From assembly GCA_031401815.1 (NCBI GenBank), contig JANNRW010000192.1, forward strand, positions 1-8,114: DNA of 8,114 nucleotides, written 5' to 3'. Shown here in pieces: positions 1 to 6,264 of this stretch (its first letter is position 1; each line of letters starts with the position of its first letter). The translations under genes were made by a program, and so were the position numbers. Source of the DNA: JANNRW01 sp031401815. Its GTDB lineage: Bacteria; Desulfobacterota; Desulfuromonadia; Geobacterales; DSM-12255. The notes beneath the pieces were generated by a model, which did not search any database, was not told the origin of the DNA, and was given only the letters and a program-made list of their open reading frames with translations.

Positions 1-126
1 GACCCGTGTCGCCAGAAATCCGGAGCAGACAGTCGCCATGAGAATCATCGACATGTGGAAACGCAAGGGATGCCGCCTCTTGAAGCGCTCCGTAAAATTA
101 ATTTTATGATGAAATGGATTTGTCAT
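1..126 (-). CDS. Membrane protein, N-terminal part only (runs off left edge)
   Basis: An open minus-strand frame begins at an ATG (126-124) and continues to base 1 without a stop, giving 42 residues. The N-terminus is short and basic, with a run reading ERFKRRHPLRFH (residues 13-24). A hydrophobic stretch starting SMILMATVCSGFLA follows (from residue 26). This is the layout of a protein whose first membrane helix starts after a positively charged cytoplasmic tail. The RHPLRFHMS-type segment resembles conserved proteobacterial membrane proteins that I recall only as uncharacterised, so no function is given. The upstream ribosome site is weak (GGA followed by an A-run, about 9 bases before the ATG). 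Repeat R1 lies just upstream, between this gene and the HEPN gene, so this may be the first gene flanking the cassette-like array. An alternative start at an internal ATG (residue 25) would remove the basic tail and is less likely. Confidence 0.6.
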   Translation of the reverse strand, partial: MTNPFHHKINFTERFKRRHPLRFHMSMILMATVCSGFLATRV

Positions 127-142
127 TATTTTTTTCCGAACT

Positions 143-188
143 GGCCAGCGTGTTACCGGGTTCACCGGTCCTCCCGTTTTGGTTGGAT
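143..188 (-). repeat. Dispersed repeat R1 (copy 1 of 3)
   Basis: This copy shares with R2 and R3 a plus-strand core of TACCGGGTTCACCGG, then TCCT, a C/G-rich step, and TTTTGGTTGGAT. It holds a small inverted repeat (ACCGG, 5-base loop, CCGGT). It sits between the stop of the HEPN gene (205) and the start of the membrane protein gene (126). The left-hand part found in R2 and R3 (ACCTC near the next gene's start) is not preserved. The sequence is directly seen; its function is unknown. Confidence 0.75.
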
Positions 189-204
189 CTTTCTTCCAGT
201 GAAG

Positions 205-846
205 TTATACTCCCGCAACTTCTTTTGCGTGTCCCATAACACGCGATGCTAGAAGAAAAAGGTCATGTGCGCTTATTTGAAAATTTTCTGAGAGCTTAAA
301 AATCTCCTCAGCTTTGTCCTGCCGACTTGAACCTGGGTCAGGATAACGACCTGCCCAAACCACGAAATGTGTCAATACTTGTAGAATGGCTTTGTCCTTA
401 GGACTCAAGTCTGGCACAAACTCAGCGAGTTCCTCTAATTTGTGATGGTGATGCTTTCTCTCTTCTTCAGAAAACTTGGTTATTCCTAATTTCATAATCA
501 ACATCGCCTTCAAACATATCTCCAGACTGTAGCCAACTAACATCAATCCCGTAGCGCAGTATTGAGAATCACAGACACCTTTTATCAGTTCAGGCATCTG
601 ATCGAATTCAGGCTTATTCATCAATACTGCTAAGCCAGCCTCCGACATTGCACGTGCATGAGATAGCCACAACACAGGTGACTTTAGGTCTTTGCTTTTT
701 GGAGGTTGGTCAAGATCAACATGGAAGCCAGACAATTCTTGGATCAATCCCCATTTGTGCCAAGCTAACGCGCTGTAACCGAAAGGATCTTGATCAAATT
801 TATTCCGGTCCGGCTTTATCTGTTGCTCCAGTATGTAATTGAACAT
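205..846 (-). CDS. HEPN-domain protein (probable RNase-type or accessory toxin-like domain)
   Basis: This 213-residue soluble protein has features of the HEPN domain. A helix reads GYSLEICLKAML (105-116), matching the family's Y.LE..LKA pattern. It is followed by a histidine-rich HHHHKLEEL (132-140), which matches the usual H.L..L helix start, and by GRYPD (166-170), resembling the RYP motif near the end of many HEPN domains. HEPN proteins often act as RNases in toxin-antitoxin and abortive-infection systems, but some only bind nucleotides or a partner. A strict Rx4-6H motif could be read in RKHHHH (130-135), but I do not consider it diagnostic. The first 90 residues are unrecognised. GGAG lies six to eight bases before the ATG. 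The gene follows the HNH gene after 30 bases, so the two are probably cotranscribed and make up one repeat-bounded module. No nucleotidyltransferase (MNT) antitoxin gene is adjacent. Confidence 0.75.
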   Translation of the reverse strand: MFNYILEQQIKPDRNKFDQDPFGYSALAWHKWGLIQELSGFHVDLDQPPKSKDLKSPVLWLSHARAMSEAGLAVLMNKPEFDQMPELIKGVCDSQYCATGLMLVGYSLEICLKAMLIMKLGITKFSEEERKHHHHKLEELAEFVPDLSPKDKAILQVLTHFVVWAGRYPDPGSSRQDKAEEIFKLSENFQISAHDLFLLASRVMGHAKEVAGV

Positions 847-876
847 GGACGACTCCAGTTATTCATTCTGCCGAAG

Positions 877-1533
877 TTAGGTATTGTTTGCGAGACACGT
901 TTCCTTGAGTTGCTCAATCGTTAGAAGCGAGTCACCTCGGTGCAACATTCGATGGCAGTTTGAACAAACAAGCGCCAACTCTTCGATCTTTGTCTTTTTT
1001 GTTCCAGCGAGTTGTGCGACGGGGGTTCTGTGGTGGGCTTCAATGAATCCACGGCCAATTTCACCATAACGAGCAACGAAATCTAGCCGGCAAACCTCAC
1101 ACTCAAGCTTTCCCGTCTTAGCAAGTCGTTGCGCTTTTGCCCGCCTAGAAATTTGGCCGTCACGTTCAAGATACCGATGTTGCTTGAATTTCTCCTTTCC
1201 TTCTGGAAAGGCTGACTCATCGTCCTCAATGACGACCTCGTTCTCGGGCAATTCATCCGTAGCGTTGTATGGCGCTTCGACTTGTTGTGGGTGTGGTTTG
1301 CGTGTTCCGTCGAAGTAATGCCCAAGTGAGCAACCTGAATGGCCCGGCCTATGCTCGGCATGTGCCCGAGTTGTGTTATTACGACCTGCTTGCATTAGGA
1401 CTATCGGGCCATGGCACTCAAGGCAACGTACGACAAGTGCAGGACGAGTACGCGCAACTTGTACTTGCATTACTTTCCAGGTGCCATTTATCCAAACTTC
1501 GCAGTAGCTATTTGAATGTGTGTCAATAATCAT
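877..1533 (-). CDS. HNH endonuclease with N-terminal zinc-binding region
   Basis: This 218-residue protein ends in a clear HNH nuclease domain (about 140-200). It has a CEVC zinc pair (C145, C148), the catalytic EAHH strand (E165-H168), and LVCSNCHRMLH (188-198), which carries the second CxxC, the asparagine and the metal-binding histidines. The arrangement is typical of McrA-like and restriction-associated HNH enzymes that cut DNA with a divalent metal. The N-terminal part has another likely zinc site (C37, C40, then H58, H61 and C68 in AHAEHRPGHSGC), which could be a recognition module. A charged acidic linker (residues 93-112) joins the two. The ATG has a good GAGG site five bases upstream, and that site lies inside repeat R2. 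The gene leads a probable two-gene operon with the HEPN gene. A role in restriction or phage defence is inferred from the domain and context, not shown. No methyltransferase is present. Confidence 0.85.
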   Translation of the reverse strand: MIIDTHSNSYCEVWINGTWKVMQVQVARTRPALVVRCLECHGPIVLMQAGRNNTTRAHAEHRPGHSGCSLGHYFDGTRKPHPQQVEAPYNATDELPENEVVIEDDESAFPEGKEKFKQHRYLERDGQISRRAKAQRLAKTGKLECEVCRLDFVARYGEIGRGFIEAHHRTPVAQLAGTKKTKIEELALVCSNCHRMLHRGDSLLTIEQLKETCLANNT

Positions 1534-1537
1534 AGAT

Positions 1538-1592
1538 ACCTCAACGGGCCTGAGGGGTGACCGGGTTCACGGGTCCTTCCTTTTGGTTGGAA
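1538..1592 (-). repeat. Dispersed repeat R2 (copy 2 of 3)
   Basis: This is the fullest copy. In plus-strand order it has ACCTCAACGGGCC, a G-rich step, GTGACCGGGTTCACGGGTCC, TTCC and TTTTGGTTGGAA. It matches R3 over about 53 bases with a few substitutions and single-base gaps. It fills most of the gap between the coiled-coil gene stop (1607) and the HNH start (1533). On the minus strand its end (CCGTTGAGG) supplies the ribosome binding site of the HNH gene. It has CAAC and GTTG near its two ends, loosely like integron core sites. Confidence 0.8.
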
Positions 1593-1606
1593 CCACGTAT
1601 TTATTT

Positions 1607-2158
1607 TCAAGTTTCACTTTTGTCTCGTGTCAATGACGCAACCCTTCGTGTTCCCTTTAGCATCCTAAGCTCCTGTTTCGAGGATGAAAGTTCGGCTTGA
1701 AGGCGCCTCACATTCTCTTGCGCTCTGCGTTTACCTTCAGCATTCATTGCGCGTTTCGCCGCCACATCCGCAGAATTGGCAGCGTTCGAGTTTGCCGCAG
1801 CTGATCGCATGACTGTGCGGTACGTAGACCCCAGCAGTCCAGCTAGTAAGCCACGGCCCATGGATTTATTCTTGGCTCGTTCCTCGGCAGCACTACGTGA
1901 CAGACTTGCATTTGCATCCATCCAATCACGTACGACGTCTTTAGCTTGTAAAACTTGATAATTTAGTTCAGCAACTTTTCGCACGACGGCAGCCATCTGA
2001 TTTATTCTGTTTTGGAGGATTACAGAAAAAGGTTCGCAACAACAATTTATTGATTCATTGTTGATACTGTCGATTTTGTAGATAGGCAGTTGGTTGGTTT
2101 TGCACGATTCACAACGCATCTCTTTAATGAAGTCATTTATCTCGGTTGCGTAATTCAT
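1607..2158 (-). CDS. Hypothetical cysteine-containing coiled-coil protein
   Basis: I do not recognise this 183-residue protein. The N-terminus carries CESC (C16, C19) and a CCC triplet (C39-C41), spaced like a small zinc ribbon. A helical region follows (about 45-100). A short glycine-rich apolar stretch, GRGLLAGLLG (101-110), could be a weak membrane or hinge segment. The second half (115-183) is rich in alanine, arginine, glutamate and lysine, and is probably a basic coiled coil. It has no signal peptide and no catalytic motif that I can see. The start is well supported by AGGAGT four bases before the ATG. It lies downstream of the second HEPN-like gene in the same repeat-bounded module but is separated by 126 bases, so it may have its own promoter. 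A role as partner, sensor or antitoxin of that HEPN protein is possible only by context. Confidence 0.6.
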   Translation of the reverse strand: MNYATEINDFIKEMRCESCKTNQLPIYKIDSINNESINCCCEPFSVILQNRINQMAAVVRKVAELNYQVLQAKDVVRDWMDANASLSRSAAEERAKNKSMGRGLLAGLLGSTYRTVMRSAAANSNAANSADVAAKRAMNAEGKRRAQENVRRLQAELSSSKQELRMLKGTRRVASLTRDKSET

Positions 2159-2284
2159 GCGTACTCCTATAGGATGTTATTAGCTATTATCATCCAGTCC
2201 ATATCTGTCTCTATTTGTCCTTATTACGATGACTGCTGGGTGCTAGCGGCATAGCTTTATTGCGCGCCCGTCTCGAGCGAAGAT

Positions 2285-2806
2285 TTAGGTTTCTTTGCTG
2301 GCAAAGATGGTGTCGATGAATGCGCCATATTGATTCTCGATATCTTCAAAATATGCACTTTGGTCTGGCGTGGCTGGAGCATATATTTCGGCTTGCTCTT
2401 GCCACCTCGTCACGAGTGAAGCAAATATTTCGTTCACTGTGTGAGCTTGGCGAAGTAAAGATACAAGGAAGTTGCGTGCAACTGTGACGCCATCCGCTGT
2501 GCTCAGATCCCACCCAAGAATTTTGTGTTGGTTATGGATGAAATCATTACGATTTTGCAGAAAGGAGCTGAGTAGCTCTTCGAAGGCTGGAAACAACTTT
2601 GCTCGCTCTTTGACCCTCACAATGAAGTAACCGAGAGCTTTCTTTCGCTCTTGAACCTCAAGACCTTGGAGTCTTTTCCACGTCAGCTCGGCATCTCCTT
2701 GCAGTACAAACGTTGTGCAGAACTTGATGTTCTGCTCGACAGATTGGACGTAAGTAAGAGCAAATCCTATAAGCGAGTAGATGTCGTGCTCGTTAGGTTT
2801 TGGCAT
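2285..2806 (-). CDS. HEPN-like protein with RNDFIH (Rx4H) motif
   Basis: This 173-residue, mostly helical protein contains RNDFIH (R86-H91), which fits the Rx4-6H active-site motif of HEPN ribonucleases. It sits at the start of a helix after a four-helix-like region, and N87 follows the arginine as in many active members. The N-terminal half (IYSLIGFALTYVQSVEQNIK, 9-28) looks like the first helix of such all-alpha domains. An RNA-cutting role in defence or toxin function is inferred. I chose the ATG at 2806 because GAGG lies nine bases upstream. The GTG at 2821 would start inside repeat R3 and overlap the ribosome site. It is unrelated in sequence to the HEPN protein at 205-846, so two different HEPN-type genes occur within 2.6 kb. 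It is the first gene of the R3-R2 module, upstream of the coiled-coil gene. Confidence 0.65.
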   Translation of the reverse strand: MPKPNEHDIYSLIGFALTYVQSVEQNIKFCTTFVLQGDAELTWKRLQGLEVQERKKALGYFIVRVKERAKLFPAFEELLSSFLQNRNDFIHNQHKILGWDLSTADGVTVARNFLVSLLRQAHTVNEIFASLVTRWQEQAEIYAPATPDQSAYFEDIENQYGAFIDTIFASKET

Positions 2807-2814
2807 GGTTTGGA

Positions 2815-2867
2815 ACCTCACGGGGCTGCGGGTGACCGGGTTAAACGGTCCTCTCGTTTGGTTGGGA
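2815..2867 (-). repeat. Dispersed repeat R3 (copy 3 of 3)
   Basis: In plus-strand order this copy has ACCTCACGGGGCTGC, GGGTGACCGGGTTAAACGG, TCCTCTCG and TTTGGTTGGGA. It aligns with R2 end to end with only small gaps. The inner inverted repeat is GACCG, seven-base spacer, CGGTC. Relative to R1 and R2 the stem sequence changes while pairing is kept, except for one mismatch in R2. It lies in the gap between the exported-protein gene (stop at 2961) and the HEPN-like gene (start 2806), and on the minus strand its end carries the GAGG used by the HEPN-like gene. Confidence 0.8.
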
Positions 2868-2960
2868 CATCTGGCCTTTGTACTTGGTAAGACAAATGAA
2901 AACTGGAGAGTTAAACCCTTATTCTCTACCTGATCGACTACGGTTGAAACTGGATGTATA

Positions 2961-4043
2961 TTATATTTCCTGCTTCGCGGACTCCGTTTCAGCCTCTATG
3001 GTTGCGCAGGGGTTCTTTGCAGTATGTTTCACCCCTTTGGGAGTGGAAGCTTTTCCTCCAAACTTCTTATATGCTGTCCATTCTTCCTTGATTGTCTCCC
3101 TTATTTGGACAATCCACGCGCCATTGTTGTACTCCTCGGAAAGGTTCCTAACACCTGATTCTTTCGATATCCGTCGCTCTTTGGACCTGTTCGCTTCCCA
3201 GCCCGCTAATTGCTCGAAACTATCGATAATATTTTCCTGAGCCTGATACAAGAGGTACTGTTTTTTCGAATGGCAGGAATCCTCTGCCTGCTTTCTTTCT
3301 GCTATCAGTTTATTTAGCTGGTTTACGGCGTTGTTTCTCACTTTGTTAAATACATCACTTCGCCCATCTTCACACCGTTGCTGGAGAGAATTAGCCTTGT
3401 TGAAATCAGATATTTTCCAACTATGGAAATACTGAGTGTCCCCCTGCTCCGCTGCTTGCATCATTTCGGGCAAATCAGAGCATGCCTTCGGAACACCTTT
3501 TATGCTTTCAAAGATTTTCTTTTTTGCCTCTGCGGCTACAGCCGCTTGAGCCGTTCTAGCCTCCTCAGCTGCCTCTAGAGCTTTTAACCTTGCTTCTTCG
3601 CGAGCTACTACTTGCTTTTCCTTGTTCCTTTCCTTGTTCAAAGCATTTGCATAATTCTTCGCATTAAGCTGAGCAGATTTCATCTTATCATTCAGTGCTG
3701 CAACAACTTTATGTTTGAATGGCAGTGGTTTTGCGTTGAGCAAGTCAAAGTCTTTGACGAGGTTTTCTTTGTAAAAGTCCAGCAATTCCTGGTTGCTAGA
3801 GTTATTCACGAACATCTCTTTCCATTTGTCGTAGTTCCTGTAAAATCGAGAAACATTTGTCACAGCAGCAATGAGGTCCCCGTAATTTATACTGAGATTG
3901 CTATCTTGATAGTGAGACATGACAGTCTCTTTCGCTTCGTCATATTTATTTTTCAGTAGCAGATCGCTCACCTTATCGGTGAGTTCAGAGGCTTGGGCAG
4001 TAGCGACAAATAGAAAAACAAGCAATATGACTCTAATAAACAT
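2961..4043 (-). CDS. Exported coiled-coil protein of unknown function
   Basis: This 360-residue protein starts with a clear Sec signal peptide: MFIR, then a hydrophobic core ILLVFLFVATA, with likely cleavage after AQA (residue 18). There is no lipobox cysteine, so it should be released into the periplasm. The mature part is helical and highly charged. A strong alanine, lysine and glutamate-rich coiled coil runs over about 130-177. Four cysteines (188, 224, 257, 346) could form two disulfides, consistent with export. No enzyme motif was found and I do not recognise the family. GGAGG lies seven bases before the ATG, so the start is firm. It stands upstream of repeat R3 with 93 bases between its stop and the repeat. 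Unlike the other array genes it is single and exported, so it may mark the edge of the array. No fourth repeat was seen in the 81 bases upstream. Confidence 0.7.
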   Translation of the reverse strand: MFIRVILLVFLFVATAQASELTDKVSDLLLKNKYDEAKETVMSHYQDSNLSINYGDLIAAVTNVSRFYRNYDKWKEMFVNNSSNQELLDFYKENLVKDFDLLNAKPLPFKHKVVAALNDKMKSAQLNAKNYANALNKERNKEKQVVAREEARLKALEAAEEARTAQAAVAAEAKKKIFESIKGVPKACSDLPEMMQAAEQGDTQYFHSWKISDFNKANSLQQRCEDGRSDVFNKVRNNAVNQLNKLIAERKQAEDSCHSKKQYLLYQAQENIIDSFEQLAGWEANRSKERRISKESGVRNLSEEYNNGAWIVQIRETIKEEWTAYKKFGGKASTPKGVKHTAKNPCATIEAETESAKQEI

Positions 4044-4124
4044 GACATTTCCTCCACTATAAAACTTTTTAAGTAACTCTTAGGAAAACAGGGACACTCT
4101 CCGGTTTTTTAGTTAATCAGGTAC

Positions 4125-4961
4125 CTATCCCCCATTCAGCTTTCCACTCCCCGGCGGCAGAAGACTTTCACCGGTAACAACGCGTTTTCCGGTCTTGTCT
4201 TCAAGATCCAGCCGAGCCTTACGAGCAATACCGCCGCCTTTCTTTCCAGCCACCTTGTTTTCCTGCATACCGTTGGCCTTCAACGTCTCGGCGATCTGAC
4301 GGGTGGAAAACTCTGCCAATGCCGTAAAGATCAACTCCGCCTCGCTCATGTGATCACGCAGGTTCTGATTCTTCAACCCTTTGAGAGACTTGTGCTCCTT
4401 CACCTTCAGCCCGGTCCACTCCCGGTGAATGATATCGGTCAAAACGGCAAACTCCGAATCTTTTCTGATCTCGTGTTCTTTCCAGTAGTCAGTCAGCTTG
4501 TTGCGGGTTTCCTGTCCGGTCATCCGCTGCTGGATCCATTTTTCGCTTCTACCGTGCTGCTGCCAGTACTCCCGGGCACGATCCAGAGATCGCGCAGGAT
4601 CAGCCATGTCCTGCATTCGCTCGTAACCGACCCTGGCCAGCCAGAGTTTGATCGGCTCGGCCTTGGAGCTTGGCACCGACTGGATCAGGCGCAACAGGAC
4701 CTCAGGATTGGCAACATCGGTCAGCCGCATTTTCCCATCTTCGGCAAGTAGCTTCAACCGGTTACATTTTGTAACCGTTTCACTTCCTTCTTTGTTAAGC
4801 CTATTCTTCAGAACCTTCCAGTAGTTTCTGGCAGCTTGAAAATCAGGCTGTTGCAATAGCGCCCGGATGATATCCACGACAGAGAAATACCACGTCTCCG
4901 ACGGCTCATCGTAAATCCTTCGAATGTCGTAATCCTCAAAGGATGCTTTAATGATATTCAT
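4125..4961 (-). CDS. Bro-N domain protein (BRO family / phage antirepressor-like)
   Basis: This 278-residue protein has an N-terminal Bro-N domain (about 1-110), seen in IRRIYDEPSETWYFSVVDII (13-32), a helical NYWKVLKNRL (46-55), and the LTDVANPEVLLRLIQSVPS (80-98) segment. Bro-N proteins occur in phages, insect viruses and mobile elements and probably bind DNA. The C-terminal half is charged and helical and ends with KKGGGIARKARLDLEDKTGK (240-259), a pattern shared with DinD-type and antirepressor proteins. A regulatory or damage-response role is the likeliest guess. GAGG lies about six bases before the ATG. It reads away from the SPFH relic, whose stop is only about 40 bases upstream. A second short gene was looked for around it but not found. 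Its codon and base use is more GC-rich than the array to its left, so it may belong to the older flank. Confidence 0.8.
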   Translation of the reverse strand: MNIIKASFEDYDIRRIYDEPSETWYFSVVDIIRALLQQPDFQAARNYWKVLKNRLNKEGSETVTKCNRLKLLAEDGKMRLTDVANPEVLLRLIQSVPSSKAEPIKLWLARVGYERMQDMADPARSLDRAREYWQQHGRSEKWIQQRMTGQETRNKLTDYWKEHEIRKDSEFAVLTDIIHREWTGLKVKEHKSLKGLKNQNLRDHMSEAELIFTALAEFSTRQIAETLKANGMQENKVAGKKGGGIARKARLDLEDKTGKRVVTGESLLPPGSGKLNGG

Positions 4962-5001
4962 ATGTGCCTCGGCCTAAATTGGACAACTTAGCCAAACAAT
5001 T

Positions 5002-5080
5002 CTACACCTTAACCTCCGGCGTAGCTCCCAACTTCCTTAACAACCCACCCAAATCCACCCCCGGCACCAACCGGGACACT
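5002..5080 (-). pseudogene. Relic of an SPFH-family gene 3' end
   Basis: Read on the minus strand, this stretch encodes SRLVPGVDLGGLLRKLGA, then TPEVKV and a stop (CTA at 5002-5004). The C-terminus of the SPFH protein at 6890-8113 reads SRLLPGVDLSGLMKKSGA, then TAEKQ and a stop. The match covers about 18 residues with mostly conservative changes. At DNA level it includes an identical 16-base run, GCCGGGGGTGGATTTG. Similarity stops at the serine, right where the neighbouring membrane protein gene ends, with its TAA overlapping the relic's upstream edge. No start codon or remaining domain is present, so this is a fragment. The divergence from the intact gene points to a paralogue rather than a fresh duplication. 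It could mark a deletion, or a recombination joint between tandem SPFH genes. Confidence 0.7.
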
Positions 5081-5083
5081 GTG

Positions 5084-5933
5084 TTACTGCCATGCCTTCA
5101 TATCAAGAAACTCTCTTCCTTTCATACTGAGACGCGGATGGCCTTTATCAATCACAACCAAATCCAGTTTCACCAGAGCCCGCACAATATCCACGACAGA
5201 GCCCTTGGCCAAGGCCCGCACGCGCGACATCACTCCGGAGGTATCCCGTGTGGCCAGACCCTGCAGCAACGCCACCGAGGCAGTCAGCTCCGATTCCGGC
5301 AGACCACGCCAGAGCCACCTGCTACCGAAAATTGCCCCATAGGAATCCAGAATCAGGTGAGACATGGATACCGCAAAGCCAAGACCGATATGGGCCCGGT
5401 CAATGTCGTCCTGAATGGTGAAAGGGTCATCCATCCGCAGCGGACCGGCTGTCCAGCCCAGGTAATAATCATCCTTGGGCTCGTAGACATGGCCGATAGG
5501 CCCCAGCATGGCCAGGGCCAGCAACAGGTAGAGTGGCCAGAACCATCCCGGATGGGCCTGGACAAGCGGAGTTGCATAGGACAGGGCGAGGATGGCGCAG
5601 AACAGGCCGAAGGCCACCAGCAGCCAGGTTGTGTCGTCGTCCTCGCTGGTACTGCTCCTTCGGCCGCAGGAAATACGAAGCGGCCATGAACGCCAGACAG
5701 AGATTGGCCCCGGTGACAAACGACAGCCTGTAGCCGAGGTGGTCAACCACCGGTAGATCGACAAAAGCGAACGCAAAAAGAAGGAGCAGAATCAAGACAG
5801 CCACCGCCAACGGCGTCAGCACCACCGTTAAGACGGCAAAAAGAGCCGCATCACTGCGTGCGGAGGCGCAGAGCTCCCTCAAATTCGTGCGGAGTATCCG
5901 ATCAATCTTCTGTTGTTCTGTCAGTTCAAACAT
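5084..5933 (-). pseudogene. Four-helix membrane protein gene, frameshifted
   Basis: Two overlapping minus-strand frames make one protein of about 282 residues if joined near 5640-5660. The first frame starts at ATG 5933 (MFELTEQQKIDRIL) and gives two hydrophobic segments, LFAVLTVVLTPLAVAVLILL and LSFVTGANLCLAFMAASYFL. The second frame continues from SEDDDTTW into LLVAFGLFCAILALSY and WPLYLLLALAMLGPIGHV. It then gives a soluble C-terminal part with helices reading LTASVALLQGLATRD and MSRVRALAKGSVVDIVRALV, which looks somewhat like a winged-helix fold. The two frames differ by one base (one extra base, or two missing). The break lies in a codon run without a homopolymer, so a slippery site is not evident. 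I do not recognise the family. It ends at TAA 5084-5086, where the SPFH relic begins. It could be a true pseudogene or a sequence error. Confidence 0.7.
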
Positions 5934-5986
5934 ATCTTGACTGGATCCTTGAGTTGCATATCTGTGGAAATCATAAAATCAATTGG

Positions 5987-6015
5987 TCACGCAACGACGC
6001 TACGACGCAACGAAA
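5987..6015 (+). repeat. Palindromic-unit arm A
   Basis: This arm reads TCACGCAACGACGC, then T, then ACGACGCAACGAAA. It matches the reverse complement of arm D with one mismatch over 27 bases. Paired with arm B it forms the left palindromic unit, with a spacer of about 75 bases. It stands 54 bases upstream of the frameshifted membrane protein gene. Nothing else was seen in the gene-free stretch 5934-6264 apart from arms A and B. Confidence 0.8.
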
Positions 6016-6090
6016 GGCTTTAAAACAATTCAGTTACGGTGTTAAGTCGCGTTGATGCTTAAGTGATTTTGCTGTTCCCAGCTTTTTTGC

Positions 6091-6120
6091 TTCTCGTTGC
6101 GTCGTCGCGTCGTCGCTTAG
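6091..6120 (-). repeat. Palindromic-unit arm B
   Basis: This is the inverted partner of arm A, reading TTCTCGTTGCGTCGTCGCG and then TCGTCGCTTAG on the plus strand. Its reverse complement shares ACGACGCAACGA with the other arms, but its outer end is diverged: CTAAGCGACG where the others have TCACGCAACG. The central base pattern GCGACGACGC matches arm C, not arm A. Confidence 0.75.
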
Positions 6121-6264
6121 AAGCGCCTACTTTTGGTGCGTGAAACCGGTTTGGCTTTGGTACTGGCAACATCAATAATATTATTTGTTCACGGCTAACG
6201 CTTCCAGTTTCAGCTGGTGCAATTTGTCACCAACTCACTAAACGCAGCGGCACAGCAAGATAAC

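Noticed and set aside
1083..1361. Minus-strand frame inside the HNH gene
   Set aside because: It overlaps the HNH gene in another frame, whereas the HNH frame has clear zinc and catalytic motifs.
143..2867. R1-R3 as integron attC sites
   Set aside because: R2 has CAAC and GTTG near its ends, and R1 carries GTTGGAT (a GTTRRRY match). R3 lacks a clean left core, however, and the outer halves do not pair well. No integron integrase is in view. The cassette-like idea is kept, but not the attC label.
4082..4111. GTGTCCCTGTTTTCC-like string on the minus strand, reminiscent of repeats near small transposase genes
   Set aside because: Only one copy is present, with no partner repeat and no transposase. 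The match rests on memory alone.
5640..5660. Programmed ribosomal frameshift in the membrane protein gene
   Set aside because: No slippery heptamer, homopolymer or stop codon at the switch point was seen. A mutation or sequence error is simpler.
4964..5689. Long plus-strand reading frame of 241 codons
   Set aside because: It is opposite the membrane protein gene and the relic, has no ribosome site, and its proline, glutamine and histidine-rich product looks like an antisense artefact of GC-rich coding DNA.
6121..6264. Hairpin CCAG/CTGG near 6209-6224 as a terminator of the GxxExxY gene
   Set aside because: The stem is only four bases and no T-run follows it on the minus strand.
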